Below, piece by piece: positions 6,701-15,571 of a stretch of 64,000 nt of DNA. Each line of letters starts with the position of its first letter. The stretch's first letter is position 1. Source of the DNA: Ignavibacteriaceae bacterium. Its GTDB lineage: Bacteria > Bacteroidota > Ignavibacteria > Ignavibacteriales > Ignavibacteriaceae. The stretch covers positions 1-64,000 of the forward strand of contig JACAFA010000241.1 in the NCBI GenBank assembly GCA_013388525.1. The letters are read 5' to 3'. The notes below the pieces were generated by a model, which was not told the origin of the DNA, ran no database searches, and saw nothing but the letters and a program-made list of their open reading frames with translations. A program made the position numbers and the translations under genes.

Positions 6701-8200
6701 ATGGATGAATCTTTAAATCATAATAGTGGATACAGCGGTCGCTCGATTGCAAAGAACACAGTTTATAATTTATTGGGTTATGGCATTCCAATAATTGCAG
6801 CATTATTATTTATTCCTATTTTAATAAATGGATTAGGTGAAGAAAAATTTGGCATCTTGAATTTAGCCTGGATGATAATAGGTTATTTTAGTTTTTTTGA
6901 TTTTGGAATCGGAAAAGGATTAACAAAAATAGTATCTGAAAAAATTAGTCTAGATCAAACAGATCAAATCCCGGTTCTATTTTGGACATCACTGGTTTTA
7001 ATGTTAATGATTAGCGGGGTTATTTCTGTTCTTCTTCTTCTTTTTGTTCCTTATTTCGTTAGCCTTTTTAATGTTTCTCAAAATTTAAAGCAAGAAACTA
7101 CTAATACTTTCTATCTTCTCTGCCTCTCTATTCCTGTAGTTTCAACAACAGCCGGATTACGTGGCGTCCTAGAGGCGTATTTGCAGTTTGGAATCATCAA
7201 TATCGTAAGAATAGTTCTTGGATTACTAACTTTTGTCGGGCCAATTGTTTGTCTGGTTTTTACTAACAGTTTATTATGGATTGTTGTTTTCCTTTTAATC
7301 ATTAGGGTTCTTATCTGGTTATGGTATCTTAAGCTTTGCATAAAAACCAATCCAGGAATTAGTCGTAAGGGACTATTGGACTTTAACTCAATAAAACCTG
7401 TTATTAAATTTAGTGCTTGGATAAGCCTTGTAAACATAATTGGTCCTGTTATTTTATATTCTGACAGATTTCTTATCGGAATTTTGATATCTGCTAGTGC
7501 GATTTCTTACTATGCAGTTTCTTATGAAGTTGTATCAAAACTGCTTCTTATTTCAGGCGCTCTGGTTGGAGTTTTATTCCCGGTTTTTTCAGCCAGCTAT
7601 TTTAGTAATCCTGAAGCATCAAAAAAAATATTTTTGCGTGGCATTAAATTTATTTTTCTAATCATTTACCCAATAGTTTTTCTGATAGTTATTTTTGCCT
7701 TTGAAGGAATGGGAATTTGGCTCGGAGAAAAATTCGCAGAAATTAGCTCAATAATTTTACAGTTTTTAGCTATTGGAATATTTTTCAATAGTATTTCTGC
7801 TATTCCAAATAATTTTTTTCAAGGAACAGGAAAACCTAAAATCCCTGCTATAATTAATCTTATTGAATTACCTTTTTACCTAGTAGCAATGTGGTTTAGC
7901 ATCAAACATTGGGGGATTCAAGGTGCTGCCATTACTTATATGATTGCGGCTGCAGCAGATGCACTAATAATGTACAGTGTTGCAAGAAGTAAATTTAAAG
8001 TAACATTTGGATCGAACTTAAATCTTTTCACCTTTTTTCTAATGATAATAATTTTATTTGTTTCATTCTTCGTCAGTTCTCTTCAATATAAAATTATTTT
8101 TGCATTGGTAGTTCTCTCATTATTTATAATCCTGGGATGGAAGCATTTTCTCACAGAAGATGAAAGACTTTTTTTTAAATCAAGACTTAGAAATGTTTAA
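6701..8200 (+). CDS. Wzx-type oligosaccharide flippase
   Basis: Membrane protein of 499 residues from the MOP superfamily (polysaccharide transporter branch) that flips lipid-linked repeat units across the inner membrane. It has around fourteen predicted helices. The N-terminal segment (SIAKNTVYNLLGYGIPIIAA) and the following FGILNLAW motif are characteristic of the family. It completes a Wzz-Wzy-Wzx trio with the two genes upstream. It is one of three flippases in the window; the others start at 20056 and 30084. Confidence 0.92.
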   Translation: MDESLNHNSGYSGRSIAKNTVYNLLGYGIPIIAALLFIPILINGLGEEKFGILNLAWMIIGYFSFFDFGIGKGLTKIVSEKISLDQTDQIPVLFWTSLVLMLMISGVISVLLLLFVPYFVSLFNVSQNLKQETTNTFYLLCLSIPVVSTTAGLRGVLEAYLQFGIINIVRIVLGLLTFVGPIVCLVFTNSLLWIVVFLLIIRVLIWLWYLKLCIKTNPGISRKGLLDFNSIKPVIKFSAWISLVNIIGPVILYSDRFLIGILISASAISYYAVSYEVVSKLLLISGALVGVLFPVFSASYFSNPEASKKIFLRGIKFIFLIIYPIVFLIVIFAFEGMGIWLGEKFAEISSIILQFLAIGIFFNSISAIPNNFFQGTGKPKIPAIINLIELPFYLVAMWFSIKHWGIQGAAITYMIAAAADALIMYSVARSKFKVTFGSNLNLFTFFLMIIILFVSFFVSSLQYKIIFALVVLSLFIILGWKHFLTEDERLFFKSRLRNV

Positions 8201-8244
8201 TAAATGTGAGTCTTTGATATTACGTGGATAAATTAAGATAATAA

Positions 8245-9108
8245 ATGACAAGGATAGCAGCAGTAGTAATTTTGTACAATCCAGATAAAAATATTCTGGA
8301 TAATATCAATTCCTACAAAAATCAGGTTGAAAGAGTTATTATCGTAGATAATTCTGAATTATCGAATGAGTTATTACTACGCACTTCTAACGCTAATAAT
8401 ATAGAATATATTTTTAATAATTCTAATGTAGGGGTAGCTGCTGCATTAAATATAGGTGCACAGAGGGCTATTGATCAGGGTTTTGATTTCTTGTTAACTA
8501 TGGATCAAGATAGCAAAGCAGAAGTTGGAATGGTTAATATGCTTGTAAATTTAATGCAGTCTTACGAAAGGGTTGGGATAGTGGCTGCAGAACCATTTGA
8601 TAGTGATATTCAAACCCCAACTAATTCAGATAATTTATATATTAAAGATGTGCTCTTTACTATTACGAGTGGGAATCTTCTTAATTTAGCTGCCTATAAA
8701 GACGTAGGTGGTTTTTTTGAGAAATTATTTATCGATCACGTAGATCATGAGTATTGTTTGAGGCTGAATAACAATAATTATAAGGTTATTAGAACTAACA
8801 AAGTTTTAGTATTTCACAAATTAGGTAATTCAAATCGGAAAAAATTTTTTCGATGGACCTTCTATCCTAGCCATCATCCCCCTCTAAGATTATATTACCG
8901 AACCCGTAACCGTTTTTTTGTTGATAAATTATACAAAAAATCATTTCCTGAATATGTGAAAAGAGATAAACGAAATTTTATTAGAGAGCTATTTGAGATT
9001 ATAGCATTTGAAAAGAATGTTTGGGCAAAGATCAAGATGATTTTACAGGGTTATATTGATTATAAAAAAAACCGTTTTGGAAAGTATTTGAATGCAAACA
9101 ATGAATAA
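8245..9108 (+). CDS. Family 2 glycosyltransferase, rhamnosyltransferase-like
   Basis: Inverting GT-A glycosyltransferase of 287 residues in the branch that holds rhamnosyltransferases such as RfbF/WbbL. The nucleotide-binding start (AAVVILYNPDKN), the VDNSE strand and a metal-binding MDQDSKA motif at about residue 90 are present, followed by the acceptor-side GNLLNLAAYKDVGGF and DHVDHEYCLR motifs. The next gene overlaps its stop codon and encodes a close paralogue. The sugar cannot be fixed from sequence; rhamnose or another deoxyhexose is an inference from the family. Confidence 0.88.
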   Translation: MTRIAAVVILYNPDKNILDNINSYKNQVERVIIVDNSELSNELLLRTSNANNIEYIFNNSNVGVAAALNIGAQRAIDQGFDFLLTMDQDSKAEVGMVNMLVNLMQSYERVGIVAAEPFDSDIQTPTNSDNLYIKDVLFTITSGNLLNLAAYKDVGGFFEKLFIDHVDHEYCLRLNNNNYKVIRTNKVLVFHKLGNSNRKKFFRWTFYPSHHPPLRLYYRTRNRFFVDKLYKKSFPEYVKRDKRNFIRELFEIIAFEKNVWAKIKMILQGYIDYKKNRFGKYLNANNE

Positions 9109-9964
9109 GGACATACAAAAAACAGTTTGTGGAGTTACTATTCTTTATAATCCAGAGAAGGTTGTAGTTGAAAATATCGATAGTTACGTTAAACAAGTTG
9201 ATTATTTATTTATAATCGATAATTCAGATTTCGCTTCAGATTTTGTGAAATCTTACTACATGTCAAATAATAAAGTAGAATATATATTTAATAATGGTAA
9301 TCTTGGTATAGCTGTAGCATTAAACATTGGTGCACATAAAGCGCTGGAAATGGGATTTCAATACCTACTTACAATGGATCAGGACAGTAAAGCTCCTTTA
9401 AATTTAGTAAGTTCTTGTGTTTCTATTTTTGAAGGAAGCAATAATGTAGGCCTAGTTACGCCAATACATGGAAATAAATACGGCACTCATATTAAACCTG
9501 TAGTTAGTAAAACTGAAAAAGTGACAATGGCCATGACTTCCGGAAATCTGATTTCCTTGGATGCTTATAAAAAGGTAGGCGGTTTTGATGAAGATTTTTT
9601 CCTTGATTACGTGGATATTGAGTATTGTTTTAAATTGCATTTGCATCACTACGATTTGATTCGAATAAATGATTTAGTTCTTGATCATAATGAAGCAGAC
9701 CTTACTGAGATTAGTATATTTAAGAAAAAAGTCCATCCGCATAACCATAAACCCTTTAGGTGGTATTATAAAACCAGAAATATGTTTCTGCTAAGAAAAA
9801 AATATAAAAATATTTTTCCGGAACTATTTAGTATTGAATTTAATTCATATTTACGGATGATAGCTCGACTGATTTTATTTGAAAAATATAAAATTCGGAA
9901 AATCAAAATGATTCTATTAGGGTGGTGGGATTATTTGAACAACAAAAAGGGGAAAAAATTCTGA
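9101..9964 (+). CDS. Family 2 glycosyltransferase, rhamnosyltransferase-like (paralogue)
   Basis: A second GT2 enzyme of about 287 residues, similar to its upstream neighbour along its whole length: CGVTILYNPEKV at the start, LTMDQDSKAP at the metal site, TSGNLISLDAYKKVGGFDE and DYVDIEYCFKL. The ATG at 9101 overlaps the preceding stop codon and fits the neighbour's start better than an in-frame ATG at 9092. The pair looks like a tandem duplication whose products may add successive or related sugars of one repeat unit. Confidence 0.88.
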   Translation: MNKDIQKTVCGVTILYNPEKVVVENIDSYVKQVDYLFIIDNSDFASDFVKSYYMSNNKVEYIFNNGNLGIAVALNIGAHKALEMGFQYLLTMDQDSKAPLNLVSSCVSIFEGSNNVGLVTPIHGNKYGTHIKPVVSKTEKVTMAMTSGNLISLDAYKKVGGFDEDFFLDYVDIEYCFKLHLHHYDLIRINDLVLDHNEADLTEISIFKKKVHPHNHKPFRWYYKTRNMFLLRKKYKNIFPELFSIEFNSYLRMIARLILFEKYKIRKIKMILLGWWDYLNNKKGKKF

Positions 9965-10165
9965 AACGCGATGTAATAATTACTATTTTTAATGTAATTC
10001 TAAGTTCCATAAATATTTTTATTGATATTATTTACACGGATTGATAGTAGAATGACAAAATTACTTTTAGCAAAGCAGTCTAAATATGATTTCTTTTTCA
10101 TCTCATTATCAATACATTATTGAATTTTCATCTACAATAAACAGAAATGAATGTGAGTTGTGTTA

Positions 10166-11260
10166 ATGAAGAGTAGCCCTATAAATGTTCTAATTGATGA
10201 AGGAAGATCTGCTGTTGGTAAACCGACAGGCATAGGCTTACAAGCAATAAATCTACATAAACATTTGAAAAAATATTGTAACTGTAAAATTTCCAATTAC
10301 GAAGCGCTGAAAATTCTACCCAAAGGAATAAGAAAATTCAGCATGGATGCCTTAAGGAATATTCTAGCTCCGTTTCAAAAATATGATATTGTTCATTATC
10401 AAGATAATTATGCAACTCTATTTAGTGGTAAAAGCAAAAAGATTGTCACCATACACGACTTAGGAGTTTTTTTGTTTCCCGAAACAGTTCCATTTATTTA
10501 TGTAAAATATAATCAGCATTCGATTAAAAAAGTCGCTCAAAGAGCAGATTGTATTATTACCCCTACAGAAGCTATTCGGAGAGAGTTTCTTGAAATGTTT
10601 CCAAGTACGAATCCTGCAAAAATTGTATGCAGCAATGATGGAATCAGGGATGTATTTTGGAATTATGAAGGTTCGAAAAAAGTACTTATTGATAAATTCA
10701 AAATTCAACCATACACATATTTTTTCTTTCTCGGCAGTTTGTCTAGAAGAAAGAATCTAAAATTTACTTTAGAATCTTTTATAGAAGCGAAGAGCAAAAA
10801 GCAAATTGATAATAATACATTAATGGTTCTTGGTGGACAAAAATGGTGGGGCGCTGGGGATTTTAAACATTTATTGCGTGATGATTTAGGTATAAAAACA
10901 CTGGGATATTTAAACGATGATGATATTGTTACATTATATAAATACAGCAAAGCTTTTGTATTTCCATCATTATACGAAGGATTTGGAATGCCGATTATTG
11001 AAGCGATGAGTCAAAATACCCCGATTATTATCTCAAATATTTCTACGAGCAATGAGTTAAACTCAAAGCATAATAAGCAAATGTTTTGTTTCGAACTAGA
11101 TGATAAAGAAAGCCTCATTGAAAAGTTTGTTGAATTGGATAAAAATCATTCTTTAATAAGAGAAAATCTGAATTACGGTGATATCTCAATTTATAATTTT
11201 GACAATGTTGCCAAAGAGCACTTTAAGATTTATTGCAAAGTTTTGGACGAAGCCATTTGA
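10166..11260 (+). CDS. Family 4 (GT-B) glycosyltransferase
   Basis: Retaining GT-B glycosyltransferase of about 364 residues. The N-terminal domain holds a TIHDLGVFLFPE motif near residue 100. The C-terminal nucleotide-sugar domain has GSLSRRKNL and the classical donor-binding signature PSLYEGFGMPIIEAM. The ATG at 10166 is preferred over a GTG two codons upstream. It resembles the RfaB/mannosyltransferase-like enzymes common in O-antigen clusters and is followed by a related GT4 gene. Donor and acceptor are not evident. The 200 bases upstream contain no gene. Confidence 0.9.
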   Translation: MKSSPINVLIDEGRSAVGKPTGIGLQAINLHKHLKKYCNCKISNYEALKILPKGIRKFSMDALRNILAPFQKYDIVHYQDNYATLFSGKSKKIVTIHDLGVFLFPETVPFIYVKYNQHSIKKVAQRADCIITPTEAIRREFLEMFPSTNPAKIVCSNDGIRDVFWNYEGSKKVLIDKFKIQPYTYFFFLGSLSRRKNLKFTLESFIEAKSKKQIDNNTLMVLGGQKWWGAGDFKHLLRDDLGIKTLGYLNDDDIVTLYKYSKAFVFPSLYEGFGMPIIEAMSQNTPIIISNISTSNELNSKHNKQMFCFELDDKESLIEKFVELDKNHSLIRENLNYGDISIYNFDNVAKEHFKIYCKVLDEAI

Positions 11261-11306
11261 TTATCAATTTAGTAACTAATATTGTCAGAAATATTTGACT
11301 GTAGAT

Positions 11307-12419
11307 ATGCGAATCGGTATAGACGCCCGACTGTTAAGTGGAAATATGACTGGCATTTCAAGATATCTTTGGAATGTGATAAAATATATCCCTGAATTCG
11401 ATAAAAAAAATAAATATTTTTTGTATTTACAAGATGAGGTAGTCCTAAAAAATAGCTTTTACAATTATGTAAATGTTCCTAAAAGCAAACTTCCTAAGCA
11501 GGTTTATTCTCATTATTGGTTAAATTTTGTTTTGCCGAAATCATTAGAAAAAAATAAAATTGATTTATTTTTTACACCATACATTTTAGTTCCAGTTAAA
11601 AAATCACTTCGCAAAAATGTAATTGTTATCCACGATGTAATGACCAGAGCCTGCCCTCAGTTTTTTACAGCTTATTATAAAAAGTATATGAGCGTTATTG
11701 TTCCGCAGTCAATAAAAAGAGCAGATGCTATTGTAACGGTTTCCCAATCGGCAAAAAATGACATAGTTAAATTTTATGGTGTTTTACCTGACAAAATTAC
11801 TGTTACCCACTTATGGACTGATGACAATTATAGACCATTAGATATTGACAGAGAAGAAAGAATAGTTTTGATGAAAAAATATGACCTTCCAGAAAAATTT
11901 ATTTTATATGTTGGGGCCATTGAAGAAAGAAAAAATATTCCTGGAATATTAAAAATTTCAGATATTCTAAAATCCAATAATATCGATATTAAAATTGTAT
12001 TGATAGGTGCTAAAGGATTTGGTTTTGATCGATTCAAAGATGAAATAATTAAAAGAAAAGATAGAGTGTTACATATCGATTATGTACCTGAGCAGGATTT
12101 ACCTTTTATCTATAATTTGGCTAAGATTTTCCTTTTCCCATCTTTCTATGAGGGATTTGGTCTTCCTCCTCTCGAAGCAATGAAATGTGGATTACCCGTA
12201 CTAGCTGGTAAGAATTCATCAGTGATTGAGGTAGTGGGAGAGGGCGGTTTATTATATGATGTGGAGGCTTACAAATCATTCGCTGATAGTATTATTTCAT
12301 TATTAAACGATGAACACAAATATTTTAATATGAAACACAGGGCGATTAAACAATCTGAAAATTTTAAACCTGAAAATGAAATAGTCAAACTTATTAATCT
12401 TTTCAACACTCTGAAGTAA
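11307..12419 (+). CDS. Family 4 (GT-B) glycosyltransferase
   Basis: GT-B enzyme of about 370 residues that starts with the typical MRIGIDARLLSGNMTGISRY signature of mannosyltransferase-like GT4 proteins. A VIHDVMTR motif follows, then YVGAIEERKNI and the donor-site signature PSFYEGFGLPPLEAM. An in-frame TTG at 11295 is a weaker start. It shares its fold and probably its ancestry with the gene before it, and both likely extend the lipid-linked repeat unit at the cytoplasmic face of the membrane. Confidence 0.9.
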   Translation: MRIGIDARLLSGNMTGISRYLWNVIKYIPEFDKKNKYFLYLQDEVVLKNSFYNYVNVPKSKLPKQVYSHYWLNFVLPKSLEKNKIDLFFTPYILVPVKKSLRKNVIVIHDVMTRACPQFFTAYYKKYMSVIVPQSIKRADAIVTVSQSAKNDIVKFYGVLPDKITVTHLWTDDNYRPLDIDREERIVLMKKYDLPEKFILYVGAIEERKNIPGILKISDILKSNNIDIKIVLIGAKGFGFDRFKDEIIKRKDRVLHIDYVPEQDLPFIYNLAKIFLFPSFYEGFGLPPLEAMKCGLPVLAGKNSSVIEVVGEGGLLYDVEAYKSFADSIISLLNDEHKYFNMKHRAIKQSENFKPENEIVKLINLFNTLK

Positions 12420-12613
12420 AAATTATTTCTTTTGAGAAAATTTTATCTTTTTATCTTGTTTATAAATGTTCTGACGGATTTTCATTATTAACTTGTCTTT
12501 GATAATTAACCATATTAACTTTTCATAACAAGTTTAAAGAATAAGGCTTCATTTTTTTATCAAAATAGAAGTTGAATCTTTAATAATATCGTAAACTAAA
12601 TGAGGTTAACTAA

Positions 12614-14203
12614 ATGAATATTGCTTTCATAAATCCCCCGTTTTTCCCTAAATATTCTAGGGGATCAAGAAGTCCTGCTGTGACTAAAAGCGGAACAGTT
12701 TACTATCCTATTTGGTTAGCTCTTGCAGCAGGAGTTGCAGAAAAAAATGGTCATCAAATTACACTAATAGATGCACCTGCAGAAGCAATTTCAATTGATG
12801 AAACAATGAACCGACTTTCCAAATTCAATCCACAGATTACAGTAATTGAAACAAGCACAGGCAGTATAAGTAGTGATATAAAATTTGCTGAAGAAGTAAA
12901 GAAAAAATTTAATGGTGTGTTTATATGTCTTGTTGGTAACCACGTAACAGCAGTTGATAGAGAAACACTGGAAAATTCAAACTTAATAGATGCTGTTGCC
13001 AGAAATGAATATGAAGCTACCATCGTTGATTTGGCTGAAAAACTTGAAAGAAAAGAATCACTGGATAAAGTATTATCTCTTACTTGGCGTAATGGAAATG
13101 AGATAATTGTAAATGGCCACCGCCCTGCAGCAACTCAGGCTGATCTGGATGCAATGCCATTTGCAAGTGAAATTTTCAAAAGATTCTGCAATCCAAGAGA
13201 CTATTTTTTTGCAGCTGGTCGTTACCCGCAAATGATGGTTTATACAGGAAGAGGCTGTCCTTACCTTTGCACCTGGTGTGTTTATCCTCAGAATTTTTAT
13301 GGTCATACTTATCGTCATCGTTCACCACAGAGTATTGCTGCTGAATTTAAGTACATCGAAGAAAATTTTCCTGAAGTTGTGGAAGTAACAATTGAAGATG
13401 ATACGTTTACTGTTTACAAAAAGCATACGATAGAAATTTGCAAGCTCCTTATTGAACAGAAAAATAAATTGACATGGACCTGCAACGTGCGTGCTGATCT
13501 GGATGAAGAAACAATGCATTGGATGAAAAAGGCAGGATGCAGGCTTGTTATTGTCGGATTTGAAAGTGGTTCAAATGAAATTTTAAAACTTATGAAAAAG
13601 GGTGTTCGTGTTGAACAATTCACAGCAGCTGAAAATGCCAGAAAAGCTGGTTTGTTAATTCATGCTTGCTATATGATGGGTAATAGAGGTGAAACTCTTC
13701 AAACAATGAACGAAACTCTGGAACTTGCGAAAAGATTAAATACTGATACTGCTCAGTTTTTCCCGCTTATGTTATATCCAGGTACTGAAGCATATGAATG
13801 GGCGAAGAAAGAAGGGTTAATAACTGCTAAAACCTGGGATGATTGGCTGACCCCAGAAGGATTACACAATACCGTTGTTGGTACGCATGACCTTTCAGCT
13901 CAAGAGATTGTAGATTTTTGTAATTATGCCAGAAGAGAATATTATCTAAGACCTGCATACATTATGATGAAAGCAAAAAATATAATAAAACATCCATCTG
14001 AACTTAAAAGAACTTTAAAAGCATTCCTGACTTTTTACAAACATCTTTTTAGTAAGGAATCTAAAGCTAATACAAGTAAGTTTAAGTCTCGATTAACCCC
14101 ACATAGCGATGTAGCACAAGAGATAATTACGGAAGAGTCTGCAAATAATTTTGTTAATAAATCTTCCGAGTCTAGGGCAGTTCAAAAAGAAACTGTAGCA
14201 TAG
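12614..14203 (+). CDS. B12-binding-domain radical SAM protein
   Basis: A 529-residue class B radical SAM enzyme. An N-terminal cobalamin-binding-like domain (FINPPFFPKYSRGSR start, then YPIWLALAAGVAEKNGH and VGNHVTA) precedes the radical SAM domain. Its iron-sulfur cluster motif CPYLCTWC places cysteines at about 215, 219 and 222, and a GFESGSNEIL strand follows. Such enzymes (BchE- and HpnP-like) often methylate unactivated carbons or rearrange rings. A GAGG ribosome site lies eight bases before ATG. Lying among glycosyltransferases, it may modify a sugar or its lipid carrier; the reaction is unknown. The last 60 residues are low-complexity and polar. Confidence 0.88.
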   Translation: MNIAFINPPFFPKYSRGSRSPAVTKSGTVYYPIWLALAAGVAEKNGHQITLIDAPAEAISIDETMNRLSKFNPQITVIETSTGSISSDIKFAEEVKKKFNGVFICLVGNHVTAVDRETLENSNLIDAVARNEYEATIVDLAEKLERKESLDKVLSLTWRNGNEIIVNGHRPAATQADLDAMPFASEIFKRFCNPRDYFFAAGRYPQMMVYTGRGCPYLCTWCVYPQNFYGHTYRHRSPQSIAAEFKYIEENFPEVVEVTIEDDTFTVYKKHTIEICKLLIEQKNKLTWTCNVRADLDEETMHWMKKAGCRLVIVGFESGSNEILKLMKKGVRVEQFTAAENARKAGLLIHACYMMGNRGETLQTMNETLELAKRLNTDTAQFFPLMLYPGTEAYEWAKKEGLITAKTWDDWLTPEGLHNTVVGTHDLSAQEIVDFCNYARREYYLRPAYIMMKAKNIIKHPSELKRTLKAFLTFYKHLFSKESKANTSKFKSRLTPHSDVAQEIITEESANNFVNKSSESRAVQKETVA

Positions 14204-14373
14204 ATTTCTATAAAAAATTTTTATTCAGATTCTATCTTGGAAGTTGTCAAATGCAATTACAAGAGATTTGAATAATTTTTTCTACGGCAGGTGCATTTTA
14301 TAGTGCAAGTCCAACAAAATACAAAATTGATTTATATATTTAGTATAACTATTTACAATATTTATTAATCCGA

Positions 14374-15540
14374 GTGGAACTTTACATTGCAGCAATTTTC
14401 TGGTTTGCTGTTTTACTTCTTAGCCATGCATATTTTATTTATCCTTTTTCTCTGAGGATATTTAATCTCTTTAAATCAAGTCCATCAGTTAACTATCAAG
14501 ATGAATTGCCCTCAATTTCAATTTTGATTGCAGCTTACAATGAGGAAAAAGTTATTGCAGAAAGAATTGATAACATAAGAAATCTTGACTATGATTTTAA
14601 TAAACTTGAATTGATTATTGGTTCAGACTGCTCTGATGATAAGACTAATGAAATCTTGAAGTTGAAAAGCCAGGATTATAATTGGTTAAAAATATGTTTT
14701 TTTGATAAGCGTAGAGGTAAAGCAGCTGTATTAAATGATTTAGCACAAATTGCAAAAAATGATATTCTTGTATTTTCTGACGCAAATACTAAGTTTGAAA
14801 AAGCAGCTTTAAAGCATTTAGTGTCTTATTTTAATGTCGAGCAAGTTGGTGGTGTGTGTGGAAGACTCTTATTGGAAGAGCCAACAAATGGATTTGACAA
14901 AACTAACAGAGAAAGATTGTATTGGAAATATGAAACACAATTGAAAAAACTGGAAGGCAATCTGGGAATTCTGATATCAGCAAATGGCGGTATTTATGCA
15001 ATAAGAAAAAAGCTTTTTACAAAATTCCCGGTTAAAGAAGCTGTAACCGATGATCTATTTCAAACTCTGGCGGTTTTGAATCAAAATTATTTGTTCCTTT
15101 ATTCTTATGATGCGGTTGCGAGTGAAGAAGTATCAAAGGAAATTATAACAGAATTCAGAAGAAAAGTTAGATTCGCCGCAACTAATTTTCAAACATTAAA
15201 ATTTTTTCAACAACTTTTAGCAGCAAAGAAATTATTGATCTCTTATGCTTTGTGGTCACACAAAATTATACGCTGGTTTGTTCCGATTATTTTAATTGTA
15301 CTTTTTATTACTAATGCTTTACTTATAAATGATAGCATTATGTATTATATAATATTTTTAATTCAGTCATTCTTTTATTCTGCTGCTATTCTCGGATTTA
15401 TTTTTAACAAGTTGAAAATTAATATTCCAATCTTCGGAATCGTATATTATTACATTTATACTAATATAGCTTTGTTGGTTGGACTCATTAAGTTTTTATT
15501 TGGGAGACATGCTTATATCTGGGAATCAACGCCGAGATAA
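14374..15540 (+). CDS. Membrane-anchored family 2 glycosyltransferase
   Basis: GT2 enzyme of 388 residues with an N-terminal membrane helix (about 2-24), a cytoplasmic GT-A domain and three to four C-terminal helices (about 290-375), the layout of processive-type or PgaC/IcaA-like synthases. The catalytic parts are visible: ISILIAAYNEEKVI, a SDANTKFE metal site and the EAVTDDLF segment, which supplies the base aspartate. There is no QxxRW; a FRRKVRFAATN stretch stands in its place. The start is GTG. It ends the first rightward run and converges on the priming enzyme on the other strand. Confidence 0.87.
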   Translation: MELYIAAIFWFAVLLLSHAYFIYPFSLRIFNLFKSSPSVNYQDELPSISILIAAYNEEKVIAERIDNIRNLDYDFNKLELIIGSDCSDDKTNEILKLKSQDYNWLKICFFDKRRGKAAVLNDLAQIAKNDILVFSDANTKFEKAALKHLVSYFNVEQVGGVCGRLLLEEPTNGFDKTNRERLYWKYETQLKKLEGNLGILISANGGIYAIRKKLFTKFPVKEAVTDDLFQTLAVLNQNYLFLYSYDAVASEEVSKEIITEFRRKVRFAATNFQTLKFFQQLLAAKKLLISYALWSHKIIRWFVPIILIVLFITNALLINDSIMYYIIFLIQSFFYSAAILGFIFNKLKINIPIFGIVYYYIYTNIALLVGLIKFLFGRHAYIWESTPR

Positions 15541-15571
15541 TTATTCGTTTGTTGTTTAATTCTTTTGGTTT

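Noticed and set aside
10052..10123. A 23-codon frame (ATG ATT-rich) between two glycosyltransferase genes.
   Set aside because: It is too short, lacks a ribosome site and has no visible similarity.
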